In this document: positions 1-9,713 of the stretch, piece after piece
Layout: each line of letters begins with the position of its first letter
Numbering within the stretch: position 1 is the first letter of the stretch
Source of the DNA: Paracoccaceae bacterium
Lineage (GTDB): Bacteria > Pseudomonadota > Alphaproteobacteria > Rhodobacterales > Rhodobacteraceae
Assembly (NCBI GenBank): GCA_003567315.1
Contig: PWZT01000054.1
Coordinates: 24,241-88,240, forward strand
Length of the DNA: 64,000 nucleotides
Reading direction: 5' to 3'
Notes under the pieces: model-generated
Seen by the model: only the letters and a program-made list of their open reading frames with translations
What the model was told of the DNA's origin: nothing
Databases searched by the model: none
Made by a program: the position numbers and the translations under genes

Positions 1-1
1 G

Positions 2-640
2 GAGCGCGTCATCGAATTGCGCGGGGACGAGGCGACAGGAGAGGATTATGCCTATCTGGTCGATCTGATGGTGATCGCCGCCGGGGGTTTCGTGTCGCCC
101 GAGGCGGAGGCCATGATCGAGCAGACGCTGCGGCGCGATGCGTCGAACGGGGTCGCTCTATACTATTCGGGGCGTCTCTATGCGCAGACCGGGCGGCCCG
201 ACATGACCTTCCGCATCTGGCGCAGGCTGCATGACATCAGCCCCGGCGATGCCCCCTGGATGGGCGAAATTCGTTCCGCGCTGCCGGAGTTGGCGCAAAT
301 CTCGGGCGAGCCGCGCTTCCAGTTGCCGCCGCGCCCGGCACCGGCCGGGGCGCGCGTGCCCGATGAGATCGATATCGAGGCCGCCGAGGAGCTGGATCCC
401 GAAGAGCGCGACGAGATGATCGCGGGCATGGTTGACGGCTTGATGGCGCGGCTTGCGAATGACGGCGGCACGGCGGACGAATGGGCACAGCTTATCCGCG
501 CGCTGGGCGTGCTCGAGCGCGAGGATGATGCAGTCGCCATTCTGCAGGAGGCGCGCACGGTCTTTGCGGCACGCGCCGAGGATCTGGCATTGATCAATGC
601 CGCCGCCGATGAAGCCAATCTCAGCACGCCCGGCCCCTGA
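2..640 (+). CDS. ccmI: CcmI-like cytochrome c biogenesis protein, C-terminal part
   Basis: The frame is open at the left edge, so only the last 212 residues are present and the real start lies outside the window. Residues such as SPEAEAMIEQTLRRD and YYSGRLYAQTGRPD look like the TPR-containing periplasmic part of alphaproteobacterial CcmI, which holds apocytochrome c for haem attachment. An acidic stretch and a second helical repeat (GTADEWAQLIRALGVLERED) follow. The stop overlaps the start of ruvX by one base (TGATG), which implies translational coupling. The assignment rests on remembered family appearance; a generic TPR protein is the alternative. Confidence 0.7.
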   Translation, partial: ERVIELRGDEATGEDYAYLVDLMVIAAGGFVSPEAEAMIEQTLRRDASNGVALYYSGRLYAQTGRPDMTFRIWRRLHDISPGDAPWMGEIRSALPELAQISGEPRFQLPPRPAPAGARVPDEIDIEAAEELDPEERDEMIAGMVDGLMARLANDGGTADEWAQLIRALGVLEREDDAVAILQEARTVFAARAEDLALINAAADEANLSTPGP

Positions 641-1122
641 TGCCAGTGCTCGACCCGTTCGAGACCTTTGCGGCCAGTCTGCGCCCGATGCAGGCGCTGG
701 CCGGGCTGGATTTTGGCGAGAAGACCATAGGGGTGGCGGTGTCTGACCGGCTGCGTTCGATCGCCTCGCCGCTGGCCACGATCCGGCGCAAGAAATTCGG
801 GGTCGATGCGGCGGCGCTTCTGAAGATCGTGTCTGAGCGTGAGATCGGCGGGCTGGTGCTGGGGCTGCCGCGCAACATGGATGGCTCGGAAGGGCCGCGC
901 TGCCAGTCCACCCGGGCCTTCGCGCGCAATCTTGCGGCGCTGACCGATTTGCCCATCGGGTTCTGGGATGAGCGGCTTTCGACCGTGGCGGCCGAGCGCG
1001 CGCTTCTGGAGGCTGACACGTCGCGGCGCAGACGTGCCGAAGTGATCGACCATGTGGCAGCGGGGGTCATTTTGCAGGGTGCGCTGGATCGTTTGGCGGT
1101 CATGGGGCGCGAAAATAGCTAG
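640..1122 (+). CDS. ruvX: Holliday junction resolvase-like / pre-16S rRNA nuclease YqgF (RuvX)
   Basis: A 160-residue protein of the YqgF/RuvX family, an RNase H-like nuclease linked to 16S rRNA 5' end maturation and earlier proposed as a Holliday junction resolvase. The family strand LDFGEKTIGVAVSD lies near residue 23 and carries the first catalytic aspartate. VLGLPRNMDGSEG and FWDERLSTVAAERAL are the other two characteristic blocks, with the DER motif. Length is slightly above the usual 140-150 because of about 18 extra N-terminal residues. It overlaps the upstream ccmI-like gene by one base and is cytoplasmic. Confidence 0.92.
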   Translation: MPVLDPFETFAASLRPMQALAGLDFGEKTIGVAVSDRLRSIASPLATIRRKKFGVDAAALLKIVSEREIGGLVLGLPRNMDGSEGPRCQSTRAFARNLAALTDLPIGFWDERLSTVAAERALLEADTSRRRRAEVIDHVAAGVILQGALDRLAVMGRENS

Positions 1123-1194
1123 AATTGGCGTTTTCGGGCTGGCAAGCCGATGCGCGATGGTTAGATTGCCCGCAGGCGAGAACGAGCAGGTGCA

Positions 1195-1434
1195 ATGAAA
1201 GATCGGGCCGAGGCGAAGCAGGAGATTGAAAGCCCCTGCGTGCAGATTTGCGTCATCCATCCCGAGACGCGGCTCTGCGCGGGGTGTTTGCGCAGTATCG
1301 AGGAGATCACGGCCTGGTCGCGCATGACCCCGGAAGCGCGGCGCGAGATCATGGCGGAATTGCCTGCGCGACAAGGCCAGCATGCCCAGCGCCGTGGTGG
1401 CAGGGCGGGGCGCATGGCGCGGCGTTTTGATTGA
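1195..1434 (+). CDS. DUF1289 family small cysteine-rich protein
   Basis: A 79-residue protein with four cysteines in the DUF1289 pattern: SPCVQICVIHPETRLCAGC, followed by LRSIEEITAWSRMTPEARREIM. The cysteine spacing suggests a small metal site, zinc or iron-sulphur, but the family has no firmly established function. The basic C-terminus (QRRGGRAGRMARRFD) may contact nucleic acid, which is inference. It starts 72 bases after ruvX on the same strand and could share its transcript. It ends 181 bases before the peptide transporter. Confidence 0.85.
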   Translation: MKDRAEAKQEIESPCVQICVIHPETRLCAGCLRSIEEITAWSRMTPEARREIMAELPARQGQHAQRRGGRAGRMARRFD

Positions 1435-1615
1435 TCCGCCAGTCAAGTTTGTGACTTGAATCCCGGTGGCAGGCCAGTAATCTGTCAGCATTGTGTAACA
1501 GTCGTTGCAATTCTGTTACCCACACGCATGATACAAGCCAAGGGACCAGAGGGTCTACGGATCGCGCGCGGACGCATGCCTGCGCGCCACTGGCTGAACA
1601 ACTTGGAGAAAGAAC

Positions 1616-3178
1616 ATGAACAATACTCGAAACCGCCATGGTGTCACGCGGCGCGGTCTGCTCAAAGGGGCGACCGCGATGGGCGCCGCCGGTCTGATCC
1701 TGCCCGCGAGTTACCGCGCCGCGCGCGCCGAGCCGCAGCAGGGTGGCACATTCCGCATCGGTCTGGGGCATGGCAACTCCACCGACAGCTACGATCCCGG
1801 GCTGATCGACAACCTTTATTCGCAGGTCTTTGCTGCCGCGCGTCATAACCAGCTCATCGAGGTGGATGCGGATGGCCAGTTGATCCCCGAAATCGCGGAA
1901 AGCTGGGAGTCGGATGACGGCCAGACATGGGTGTTCCGTATCCGCCAGGGTGTCACCTTCCACTCCGGCAAGGATGTCACGGTCGAGGATGTGCTGGCCT
2001 CGCTCAACCATCATCGCGGCGAGGATGCGACCTCGGCGATCAAGCAGTTCTTCGATCCGGTGACGGATATCAGCATCGACGGGCAGAATATCGTGGTCAC
2101 GCTGGAAGCGCCGAACGGTGATTTCGCCTATCTGATGTCGGATTATCATATCGCGATCATGCCCAGCATCGATGGCCGGATCGACCCGACCTCCTCGGAT
2201 GGTTGCGGCCCTTATGTGGTGGAGAGCTTCGAGCCCGGTGTGGAGGCGACGTTGAACCGCTTCCCGGATTACTGGAAGCCCGATCGCGGCCATTTCGACC
2301 GGGTGGAGATCCTCGCGATCCTCGATTCGGCGGCGCGGCTGAATGCGCTGATGACCGGGCAGGTGGATCTGATCGACCAGATCGACCCGGCCACGATCAG
2401 CATGCTTGAGGCACAGGGCGCGGCCAATATCCTCTCGATCCCGGGCAATGCGCATTATGTCTTCCCGATGGACAGCCGCGAAGCACCTTTCAACGACAAT
2501 AATGTGCGGCTGGCGCTGAAATACGCCATCGACCGTCAGCAGATGGTGGATACGATCCTCGGCGGGCATGGGGCTGTGTCCAATGACAACCCCATCGGCC
2601 CGGCCAACCGCTATTTCTACGCGGATATGGAGGCCAAGACCTTCGACCCCGACCGCGCGCGACACTATCTGCGCAAGGCCGATATGGAGTCGCTGACCGT
2701 CAATCTGCATGTGGCCGATGCCGCCTTCGCGGGGGCCGTGGATGCGGGCGCCCTCTATGCAGAGACTGCGGCGCAATCCGGTATCACCATCAACCTCGTG
2801 CGCGAGCCCAATGATGGCTATTGGGACAATGTCTGGATGCAGAAACCCTTCGTGGCGAGCTACTGGGGCGGACGCGCGGTCGAGGACCATATGTTCACCA
2901 CGGGCTATGCTGCGGGCGCGGCTTGGAATGACAGCTTCTGGGAGCATGATCGGTTCAACGAATTGCTGGTGAAAGCCCGCTCGGAAGTGGATGAGGATCT
3001 GCGCCGCGAGATGTATCAGGAGATGCAGCGCATCGTGTCCTTCGAGGGTGCGGTCGTGATCCCGATGTACAACAATTACGTGATGGCCACGGCGACCAAT
3101 GTGGCGACCCCCGATCAGGTTTCGGCCAACTGGAACCTCGACGGGTTCCGCTGCGTCGAGCGCTGGTGGTTCGCCTGA
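1616..3178 (+). CDS. Peptide/oligopeptide ABC transporter substrate-binding protein (Tat-exported)
   Basis: A 520-residue family 5 extracellular solute-binding protein (SBP_bac_5), the periplasmic receptor of a DppA/OppA-type importer. The N-terminus has a twin-arginine signal, VTRRGLLKGATAMGAAGL, with likely cleavage near ARAEP, so it should be exported folded by Tat. WVFRIRQGVTFHSGKDVTVEDV is the usual family 5 block. The start is supported by GGAGAAAGAAC directly upstream of the ATG. Permease and ATPase genes follow on the same strand after a strong hairpin, which would fit a higher level of binding protein than of membrane parts. The true substrate (dipeptide, oligopeptide or other) cannot be told from sequence. 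Confidence 0.93.
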   Translation: MNNTRNRHGVTRRGLLKGATAMGAAGLILPASYRAARAEPQQGGTFRIGLGHGNSTDSYDPGLIDNLYSQVFAAARHNQLIEVDADGQLIPEIAESWESDDGQTWVFRIRQGVTFHSGKDVTVEDVLASLNHHRGEDATSAIKQFFDPVTDISIDGQNIVVTLEAPNGDFAYLMSDYHIAIMPSIDGRIDPTSSDGCGPYVVESFEPGVEATLNRFPDYWKPDRGHFDRVEILAILDSAARLNALMTGQVDLIDQIDPATISMLEAQGAANILSIPGNAHYVFPMDSREAPFNDNNVRLALKYAIDRQQMVDTILGGHGAVSNDNPIGPANRYFYADMEAKTFDPDRARHYLRKADMESLTVNLHVADAAFAGAVDAGALYAETAAQSGITINLVREPNDGYWDNVWMQKPFVASYWGGRAVEDHMFTTGYAAGAAWNDSFWEHDRFNELLVKARSEVDEDLRREMYQEMQRIVSFEGAVVIPMYNNYVMATATNVATPDQVSANWNLDGFRCVERWWFA

Positions 3179-3186
3179 TCTGACTG

Positions 3187-3214
3187 CCCCGCCCCCTTGC
3201 GTTCGGGGGCGGGG
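3187..3214 (+). terminator. GC-rich intercistronic hairpin after the peptide-binding protein gene
   Basis: Ten-base arms CCCCGCCCCC (3187-3196) and GGGGGCGGGG (3205-3214) pair perfectly around an 8-base loop and are followed by TGTTTC. There is no long T-run, so this is as likely a 3' stabilising or attenuating hairpin as a full terminator. Its place between the binding protein and permease genes is typical for setting different transcript levels. Confidence 0.6.
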
Positions 3215-3259
3215 TGTTTCGCCCGGTTGCGGGCGCAAGAGCAATAAACAGGGGGGACA

Positions 3260-4213
3260 ATGCACGCCGTCCTCATCATGATCCTGCAGCGGCTCGCGCT
3301 GGGGCTGCTGACGCTCTTCGTCGTGTCGGTGGTCATCTTCGGCGCGACCGAGCTTCTGCCCGGCGATCTCGCCTCGACACTGCTGGGGCAGGCCGCCACG
3401 CCCGAGACCGTGGCTGCGCTGCGCCGCCAGCTTGGGCTCGATCAGCCTGCGCCCGTGCGCTACTGGGCCTGGCTGACAGGGGTGCTGCAAGGCGATTTCG
3501 GCACGTCGCTGGCCACGCGCCGCCCGATCGCCGATATGCTGGCCGCGCGGCTGGGCAACACGATCTTCCTTGCGCTCTATGCGGCGGCGCTTGCCGTGCC
3601 GCTCGCGCTGATCCTCGGGATCCTTGCAGCACTCTGGCGCAATTCGCTGTTCGACCGCGTGGCCAATGCCGGGGCGCTGTCGGCGATTTCCTTCCCGGAA
3701 TTCTTCATCGCCTATATCCTGATCTATCTGCTGGCGCAGAGTGGCTATTTCCCCTCGATGGTCCGGCTTTCACCCGCCATGTCGCTGGGCGACAAGCTTT
3801 ATGCCAGCTTTCTGCCCGCGCTGACGCTCACGCTCGTCGTCACTGCGCATATGATGCGCATGACGCGGGCCGCGATCATAAACCTGCTGGCCTCGCCCTA
3901 TATCGAGATGGCGCGGCTGAAGGGGGTCTCGCCCCTGCGCATCGTGCTGCGCCACGCGCTGCCCAATGCGCTCGCGCCCATCATCAATGTGATCGCGATC
4001 AATCTGGCCTATCTGATCACTGGTGTGGTCGTGGTCGAAGTGGTGTTCGTCTATCCGGGGCTGGGGCAGTTGATGGTGGATTCGGTCTCCAAGCGCGACA
4101 TTGCCGTGGTGCAGGCCATCGCGCTGATTTTCGCCTCGGCCTATGTCCTGCTGAACCTGACAGCGGATGTGCTCTCGACGCTGACCAACCCGCGCCTGAT
4201 GCGGAGGAAATAG
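3260..4213 (+). CDS. Peptide ABC transporter permease, DppB type
   Basis: A 317-residue inner-membrane permease of the DppB/OppB family. The first membrane helix is at residues 8-30, after MHAVLIMILQRLALG. The family N-terminal block ELLPGDLASTLLG and the ATPase-coupling EAA loop (EMARLKGVSPLRIVLRHALPNA, about residues 214-235) are present. Several further hydrophobic segments follow, ending in LTNPRLMRRK. It sits three bases before the second permease, forming an operon with the binding protein and the fused ATPase. Confidence 0.93.
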   Translation: MHAVLIMILQRLALGLLTLFVVSVVIFGATELLPGDLASTLLGQAATPETVAALRRQLGLDQPAPVRYWAWLTGVLQGDFGTSLATRRPIADMLAARLGNTIFLALYAAALAVPLALILGILAALWRNSLFDRVANAGALSAISFPEFFIAYILIYLLAQSGYFPSMVRLSPAMSLGDKLYASFLPALTLTLVVTAHMMRMTRAAIINLLASPYIEMARLKGVSPLRIVLRHALPNALAPIINVIAINLAYLITGVVVVEVVFVYPGLGQLMVDSVSKRDIAVVQAIALIFASAYVLLNLTADVLSTLTNPRLMRRK

Positions 4214-4216
4214 GCG

Positions 4217-5140
4217 ATGGGTGTGCTGATTTTCCTCGTCCTCTTCATCGCCGCGAGCATCCCGCTCTCCTGGAGCTTTCGCGCAGGGCTTGCGCGCGTG
4301 CTCCCGCGCCACATGAAGAGTGCCGCTCGGGACATGCCGCTGACGGCTGCTTTCGGGATCATGGTGATCGCGGTCTATATCCTAGTCGCTATCTTCGCGC
4401 CGCTGCTCGCCCCGTTTCCGGAGCGCGCAGTGGTCGGCACGCAGTTCCAGCCCTGGGACAGCACGCATCTTCTGGGCACGGACCGGCTCGGGCGCGACAT
4501 GCTTTCGCGGCTGATCTATGGCGCGCGCAATACGGTCGGCATCGCCTTCGCCACCACGGCGCTGGCTTTCCTCGTGGGCTCGCTGTTGGGCATTCTTGCA
4601 GCATTGCGCGGCGGTTGGCTCGATCAGGGGCTTTCGCGCTTCGTCGATGCGCTGATGGCCATTCCTTCGCTGATCTTCGCGCTGCTGCTGCTCACGATCT
4701 TCGGCACCTCTGTGCTGACGCTGATCCTTGTCATCGCCGCCGTTGATGCAACGCGTGTTTACCGGATTGCGCGCTCGGTCGGCGAGGGGATCGTGGTGAT
4801 GGATTATATCGAGGCCGCACGCCTGCGCGGCGAGGGCAACTGGTATCTGATCCGGCGCGAGATCCTACCCAATGCGCTGGCCCCCCTCGTGGCCGAGTTC
4901 GGGCTGCGCTTCTGCTTCGTGTTCCTGACGATTTCCTCGCTGTCGTTCCTCGGGCTTGGCATCCAGCCGCCCACGGCTGACTGGGGCTCGATGGTGCGCG
5001 ACAATGCCACGCTGATCACCTTCGGCAATGTCACTCCGCTGCTGCCCGCGGGCGCGATTGCGCTGCTGACCGTGGCGGTGAATTTCGTGGTGGACTGGCA
5101 GCTTTACCGCGCCTCGGGCCTGAAGGAGCAAGTCGGATGA
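4217..5140 (+). CDS. Peptide ABC transporter permease, DppC type
   Basis: A 307-residue DppC/OppC-type permease. It has an N-terminal helix (VLIFLVLFIAASIPLSW) not usual for a minimal DppC, a short basic linker, then the standard DppC body starting at AFGIMVIAVYILVAIFAPLLAP. The block HLLGTDRLGRDMLSRLIYGAR is diagnostic. The EAA loop is EAARLRGEGNWYLIRREILPNAL. The stop overlaps the start of the ATPase gene (ATGA), implying translational coupling. The extra N-terminal helix is a mild oddity. Confidence 0.92.
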   Translation: MGVLIFLVLFIAASIPLSWSFRAGLARVLPRHMKSAARDMPLTAAFGIMVIAVYILVAIFAPLLAPFPERAVVGTQFQPWDSTHLLGTDRLGRDMLSRLIYGARNTVGIAFATTALAFLVGSLLGILAALRGGWLDQGLSRFVDALMAIPSLIFALLLLTIFGTSVLTLILVIAAVDATRVYRIARSVGEGIVVMDYIEAARLRGEGNWYLIRREILPNALAPLVAEFGLRFCFVFLTISSLSFLGLGIQPPTADWGSMVRDNATLITFGNVTPLLPAGAIALLTVAVNFVVDWQLYRASGLKEQVG

Positions 5141-6741
5141 CAGGCGAGGTACTGCTGGAAATCCGCGATCTGCATATCGAGGGGCGCGCCGGGGATGACT
5201 GGCTGCCGATCATCGAGGGCGTGGATCTGACGCTGCGCAAGGGCGAGGTGCTGGGGCTGATCGGCGAGTCGGGCGCGGGCAAATCGACGCTGGGGCTCGC
5301 GGCCATGGGCTTTGCTCGGGACGGTTGCCGCATCTCCAGAGGCGAGATCCGATTCGACGGGATCGATCTGCGAAAAGCGCCCGAGACGCAGAAACGCCGC
5401 CTGCGCGGTCAGCGCATCGCCTATGTGGCGCAATCAGCCGCGGCGAGTTTCAACCCCGCGCATAAGCTGATCGACCAGTATTGCGAAGTCCCTGTGCTCA
5501 AGGGCATAGCGCGCAAGACAGCGGCGGCGGAGGCGGTCACGCTCTACCGCAAGATGCAGCTTCCCGCGCCCGAGGAAATCGGCTTTCGCTACCCGCATCA
5601 GGTCTCGGGCGGGCAGTTGCAGCGCGCGATGACCGCCATGGCCATGGCCTGCCATCCCGATCTGATCATCTTCGACGAGCCGACCACGGCGCTCGATGTC
5701 ACCACCCAGATCGAGGTTCTGGCTGCGATCCGCGATATCGTGCGCGATTACGACACGGCCGCGATCTATATCACGCATGACCTTGCCGTGGTCGCGCAGA
5801 TGGCTGACCGGATCAAGATCCTGCTGCGCGGGTGCGAGGTGGAAGAGGCCGACACGCGCAGCATGCTGGCCGCCCCTAGGGCCGATTACACCAAAAGCCT
5901 CTGGGCCGTGCGCAGTTTCGCGCGCCCCGAGACACCCGCGCCTGCCGGGCCGCCGCTGCTGTCGGTGCAGGGGGTGACGGCTGGCTATGGCAAGGCAGAT
6001 ATCCTGCATGATGTAAGCTTCGACATCCATCCGGGGCGCACTCTGGCCGTGGTCGGCGAGAGCGGCTCAGGCAAATCGACTGTGGCGCGGGTCATCACCG
6101 GGCTCTTGCCGCCGCGCGCGGGCGCAGTGCTGCTGGAAGGTCAGGCGCTGCCGCCCGATTATCGCGCCCGCACGCGCGATCAGCTGCGCCAGTGCCAGAT
6201 GATCTACCAGATGGCCGATACGGCGCTGAACCCGAAGCTGCGACTGCGCGAATTGATCGGACGGCCCGCGCAGATGTATCTCGGCCTGCAGGGGCGCAAG
6301 CTGCGCGAGCGGGTGCGCGAATTGCTCGACCTGATCGAACTCGAGCCTGACAGTTTCATCGACCGGCTGCCATCGGAGCTTTCCGGCGGGCAGAAACAGC
6401 GCATCGGCATCGCCCGCGCGCTCGCCGCCGAGCCGAAGCTCATCATCTGCGACGAGGTCACCTCCGCGCTCGATCAGATCGTGCAGGAGGGGATCTTGCG
6501 GCTCCTCGACCGGCTACAGCGCGAATTGGGGCTGGCCTATATGTTCATCACACATGATCTGGCGACCGTGCGCGCGATTGCCGATGATGTGGTGGTCATG
6601 CAGCATGGCCGCATCGTCGAGCAAGGCCCCAAGCCACGCGTCTTTGCGCCCCCGCATGAACCCTATACCGAGTTGCTGCTCTCCTCGGTCCCGCAGATGG
6701 ACCCGGACTGGCTGACCAATCTGCTCAAGGCGCGCGCCTGA
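5137..6741 (+). CDS. Fused double ATP-binding subunit of the peptide ABC transporter (DppD-DppF type)
   Basis: A 534-residue protein carrying two complete ABC ATPase domains. Domain 1: Walker [10 protein letters not shown] (about residues 44-52), signature VSGGQLQR, Walker [13 protein letters not shown], switch histidine in ITHDLAV. Domain 2: Walker [10 protein letters not shown], signature LSGGQKQR, Walker [20 protein letters not shown]. The two halves replace separate DppD and DppF subunits and would power the two permeases encoded just upstream. All ATPase motifs look intact in both halves. It is the last gene of the operon; a dispersed repeat follows. Confidence 0.94.
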   Translation: MTGEVLLEIRDLHIEGRAGDDWLPIIEGVDLTLRKGEVLGLIGESGAGKSTLGLAAMGFARDGCRISRGEIRFDGIDLRKAPETQKRRLRGQRIAYVAQSAAASFNPAHKLIDQYCEVPVLKGIARKTAAAEAVTLYRKMQLPAPEEIGFRYPHQVSGGQLQRAMTAMAMACHPDLIIFDEPTTALDVTTQIEVLAAIRDIVRDYDTAAIYITHDLAVVAQMADRIKILLRGCEVEEADTRSMLAAPRADYTKSLWAVRSFARPETPAPAGPPLLSVQGVTAGYGKADILHDVSFDIHPGRTLAVVGESGSGKSTVARVITGLLPPRAGAVLLEGQALPPDYRARTRDQLRQCQMIYQMADTALNPKLRLRELIGRPAQMYLGLQGRKLRERVRELLDLIELEPDSFIDRLPSELSGGQKQRIGIARALAAEPKLIICDEVTSALDQIVQEGILRLLDRLQRELGLAYMFITHDLATVRAIADDVVVMQHGRIVEQGPKPRVFAPPHEPYTELLLSSVPQMDPDWLTNLLKARA

Positions 6742-6745
6742 CCGG

Positions 6746-6790
6746 CCTTCATCTTGCCCCAAATACTCTCGGGGATTTTCAAGGGGCATG
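6746..6790 (-). repeat. Copy A of a dispersed extragenic repeat (partial)
   Basis: Read on the minus strand this contains GAGAGTATTTGGGGCAAGAT followed by GAAGGC, nearly the same as the core at 53517-53610 and 60317-60410. Only the core is kept here; the flanking 7-bp hairpin seen in the other two copies is missing. It fills the short gap between convergent transcription units. Confidence 0.6.
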
Positions 6791-6841
6791 AATGCCTCTT
6801 GAAGCAGGGGGTTTGGGGGGCGGCAGCCCTCCAAGCCACCC

Positions 6842-7261
6842 TCACGCCTCGACCCCACCCATTTCGCAGATAACCCGCCACTCCGCCTCCGTCACTGGCT
6901 GCACCGAGAGCCGCGACTGGCGCAAGAGCGCCATCTCCGCCAGGCGCGGTTCGGCCTTGCAATCCGCCAGCGTCACCGGGCGGGGCAGGGGGGGGACGGC
7001 CTTCACATCCACGCATTCCCAGCGCGGGTCATCGGTGGTGCTGTCGGGATGGGCTTCGGCGATCACCTCGCAGATGCCGACCACGGCCTTGTCCTTCTGG
7101 CTGTGATAGAAAAACGCCTGATCGCCCAGTGACATCTCGCGCATCATGTTGCGGGCCTGATAATTGCGCACCCCGTCCCATTCCTCGCCGGCATCGCCCT
7201 TGGCGACCAGATCCGCCCAGGAAAACGCATCCGGCTCGGATTTCATCAGCCAGTAGCGCAT
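6842..7261 (-). CDS. EVE domain-containing protein
   Basis: A 139-residue single-domain EVE protein. MRYWLMKSEPDAFSW is the characteristic opening, and WDGVRNYQARNMMREM and GDQAFFYHSQKDKAVVGI are the other family blocks. EVE domains are PUA-like folds that bind modified bases in RNA or DNA; the exact target here is unknown. I chose the ATG at 7261, which overlaps the stop of the upstream yciI-like gene (TGATG), over an in-frame alternative 21 bases upstream. It is the last gene of a tsaD-gpsA-yciI-EVE run. Confidence 0.92.
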   Translation of the reverse strand: MRYWLMKSEPDAFSWADLVAKGDAGEEWDGVRNYQARNMMREMSLGDQAFFYHSQKDKAVVGICEVIAEAHPDSTTDDPRWECVDVKAVPPLPRPVTLADCKAEPRLAEMALLRQSRLSVQPVTEAEWRVICEMGGVEA

Positions 7262-7536
7262 CAGCCGATGACCTTCTTCCATTCCTGCAACCGCACGCTC
7301 TCGAAGAGCCCGGCCAAGGCGTACGGATCCTGCGCGCCCCAGGCCTTGGCGGCTTCCATGTCGGGCAGGTCAAGCACGATCAGCGAGCCTGCCATCTCGC
7401 CCGCCTCATTGAGAAGTGGGCCAGCCTGCACCACACAGCCGGTTTCGGCCACATAGGCGAGATGCGCCTCGCGCGTGGCTTTGCGCAACTCCAGCGCGCC
7501 GGGTTTGTCAGTGCAGAGCATCATGTAGAGCGGCAT
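7261..7536 (-). CDS. YciI family protein
   Basis: A 91-residue YciI-like protein with a ferredoxin-like fold. MPLYMMLCTDKPGALELRKATREAHLAYV carries the conserved H-x-x-Y region, and QDPYALAGLFESVRLQEWKKVIG is the typical C-terminus with the D-P-Y motif. Functions proposed for the family range from muconolactone isomerase-like to dehydrochlorinase-like enzymes, and none can be assigned here. It lies 12 bases downstream of gpsA and overlaps the EVE gene by one base, so it is surely co-transcribed. Confidence 0.88.
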   Translation of the reverse strand: MPLYMMLCTDKPGALELRKATREAHLAYVAETGCVVQAGPLLNEAGEMAGSLIVLDLPDMEAAKAWGAQDPYALAGLFESVRLQEWKKVIG

Positions 7537-7548
7537 GGATCGGTCCTT

Positions 7549-8499
7549 TCATTCATCGGTCAATGGGCGAGCCAGCAGCGCGGAGAGCGCCTCGGGCAAG
7601 ATCAGATAGCCTTCGATCAGCGCGGCCACCATGCGCGTGATCGGCATATCGATCTCACGCGACTGCGCCAGCCGTGCCACAGCGCGCGCGGTCGCGGCCC
7701 CTTCGACCGTGGTTGCGCCATCGAAACTCTCACCGCGCCCCAAGGCAAGCCCGTAGCGGAAATTACGCGATTTCTCCGACCCGCAGGTGAGGATCAGATC
7801 ACCGAGCCCCGAAAGCCCCGCCAGCGTTTCGGGCTGCGCGCCGAGGCTGAGTGCGAGGCGCTGCATTTCGGCATAGCCGCGTGCCATCAGCGCTGCGCGT
7901 GCCGACTCGCCCAGGGACGCCCCAATCGCGACCCCGGCGGCGATGGCAATGACGTTTTTCAGTGCGCCGCCCAGTTCCGCCCCGATCACATCTTCATTGC
8001 GGTAGAGCCGCAGCGCCTGCGTGGACAGGCGCTCCTGCAACACCCGCCCAAGCTCAGGCTCTGCGCAGGCCAGCGTCAGCGCCGTTGGCAGGCCGCGCGC
8101 GATATCCTGTGCGAAGCTCGGCCCGGTCAGAAGCGCGGCGTCGGTTTCGGGCAGCACCGCGCCGATCACGCCGACAGGGCCGATCATCAACTCCAGATCC
8201 ACGCCCTTGGAGCAGGCGACAAGCGTGCGGTCCTTGAGCCAGTCGCGATGCTCTTCAAGAAAGCCACGGGTTCGCTGCATCGGAATGGCGATGAGCAGAA
8301 TCTCGGCATCAATCTGCGCCAGCTCCGACGTGATCTCGATATTCTCCGGCAAGGGTACGCCGGGCAGTTTCCTGGCATTTTCGCGCAGGCTGCGCATCGC
8401 CTCGGCCTGCCCGGCATCGCGACACCAGAGCTGGACATCGCCCAAGCTGCAGGCGAGCGCCGTGCCGAAGGCCCCGGCGCCCAGAATGGCTGTCTTCAT
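7549..8499 (-). CDS. gpsA: Glycerol-3-phosphate dehydrogenase [NAD(P)+]
   Basis: A 316-residue cytoplasmic enzyme that reduces dihydroxyacetone phosphate to sn-glycerol 3-phosphate, the backbone of membrane phospholipids. The N-terminal Rossmann motif is [12 protein letters not shown] (residues 5-16). [26 protein letters not shown] and [13 protein letters not shown] follow, the last holding the catalytic lysine. [12 protein letters not shown] is the C-terminal substrate-site block. The start overlaps the tsaD stop (ATGA), so the two are translationally coupled, an arrangement common in alphaproteobacteria. Confidence 0.95.
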   Translation of the reverse strand: MKTAILGAGAFGTALACSLGDVQLWCRDAGQAEAMRSLRENARKLPGVPLPENIEITSELAQIDAEILLIAIPMQRTRGFLEEHRDWLKDRTLVACSKGVDLELMIGPVGVIGAVLPETDAALLTGPSFAQDIARGLPTALTLACAEPELGRVLQERLSTQALRLYRNEDVIGAELGGALKNVIAIAAGVAIGASLGESARAALMARGYAEMQRLALSLGAQPETLAGLSGLGDLILTCGSEKSRNFRYGLALGRGESFDGATTVEGAATARAVARLAQSREIDMPITRMVAALIEGYLILPEALSALLARPLTDE

Positions 8500-9617
8500 G
8501 CTTTCGCCCCTTTCTTGCCGGACCCGAGCATCGGGGCCGTGCGGTCATCCAATGGCCAGCGCGGCCGTGCCGTGAAACCCTGCCCGGGCGCGATGCCCGC
8601 GCGCAACTGCTCGATCCCGGCCCAGGCGATCATGGCGGCATTATCGGTGCAAAGGCTCAAGGGGGGTGCAAGAAAGCGCACGCTTGCTGCATTCGCAACC
8701 GCTTCAAGGGCGCCGCGCAGCGTCTGATTTGCCGCCACGCCGCCAGCGACAGCGATGACGGGCGCGGTCGGGGCGCTGTGTTCCATATAAATTTTCAACG
8801 CCCGCTGTGTTTTCGTGGCGAGAAGGTCCGCCACGGCGGCCTGAAAGCTTGCGCACAGATCCGCGCGATCCGCGCGGCGCAGCCCGCCATGCTCTGCGAC
8901 CAGCGCGTCGCGGGTGCGCAGAACGGCTGTCTTGAGGCCCGAGAAGGACATATCGCAGCCGGGTCGATCCATCAGCGGGCGGGGTAGCGCGAAGCGTTTG
9001 GGGTTACCCTCGCGCGCCTCGATCTCGACAGAGGGACCGCCGGGTTGGGGCAGGGCGAGGAGGCGTGCGACCTTGTCGAACGCCTCGCCCGGTGCATCGT
9101 CGATCGTCCCGCCCAGCCGGGTGAATCGGTCTGGACCTTCGACCAGCAGGAACTGGCAATGCCCGCCCGAGACCAGCAGCATCAGATACGGAAAGGCGAT
9201 ACCGTCGGTGAGGCGTGGCGTCAGCGCGTGGCCTGCAAGATGGTTCACGCCGATCAGTGGCAGCCCGGTTGCCGCAGAAAGCCCGCGCGCGAGCATGACG
9301 CTGGAGAGCACCCCGCCGATCAGCCCCGGCCCGGCGGTCACGGCGATGGCGTCCAGGGTGTTCAGCCTCAGATCTGCCTGAGCGAGCGCGGCCTCTACTG
9401 CGAGATCAAGCTTCTCGGCATGCGCGCGCGCTGCAATTTCGGGCACAACGCCGCCGAAATCAGCATGCAGCGCCGCCTGCCCCCAGACCACATTCGACAG
9501 GATTTCAGGGCGCGCGGGCGCGGCATGGCGGATGATGGCGCTTGCCGTGTCATCGCAAGAGCTTTCGATCCCGAGAACGGTCAGGGGGCGTGCAGGGTCG
9601 TGCAGTGGCAGGCTCAT
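8496..9617 (-). CDS. tsaD: tRNA N6-adenosine threonylcarbamoyltransferase TsaD
   Basis: A 373-residue protein of the Kae1/TsaD family, which transfers threonylcarbamoyl to A37 of ANN-reading tRNAs with TsaB and Tsa[15 protein letters not shown] opens the ASKHA fold. [10 protein letters not shown] contains the metal-binding H-x-x-x-H pair and [14 protein letters not shown] is the phosphate-binding loop. [14 protein letters not shown] and the C-terminal block [12 protein letters not shown] are also present. The frame stays open far upstream, but the family N-terminus fits the ATG at 9617. It is divergent from hemD with 96 bases between starts, so both promoters must lie there. Confidence 0.95.
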   Translation of the reverse strand: MSLPLHDPARPLTVLGIESSCDDTASAIIRHAAPARPEILSNVVWGQAALHADFGGVVPEIAARAHAEKLDLAVEAALAQADLRLNTLDAIAVTAGPGLIGGVLSSVMLARGLSAATGLPLIGVNHLAGHALTPRLTDGIAFPYLMLLVSGGHCQFLLVEGPDRFTRLGGTIDDAPGEAFDKVARLLALPQPGGPSVEIEAREGNPKRFALPRPLMDRPGCDMSFSGLKTAVLRTRDALVAEHGGLRRADRADLCASFQAAVADLLATKTQRALKIYMEHSAPTAPVIAVAGGVAANQTLRGALEAVANAASVRFLAPPLSLCTDNAAMIAWAGIEQLRAGIAPGQGFTARPRWPLDDRTAPMLGSGKKGAKA

Positions 9618-9713
9618 GCGGCGCTCTGGTTGCCAAAGAGATGGGTTTGGAGCTACCACTGCGGTCGCGGGGGGACAATCCCGCCTGCGCATTTCCGCTG
9701 CAAACCGGGATGA

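Noticed and set aside
1349..3490. Very long open frame on the minus strand opposite the peptide-binding protein gene
   Set aside because: It is antisense to a clear family gene, has no family motif, and is rich in Arg, His and Gln, as expected from the reverse of GC-rich codons. Similar shadows opposite 33119-34990, 50012-52231 and 58392-60326 were dropped for the same reason.
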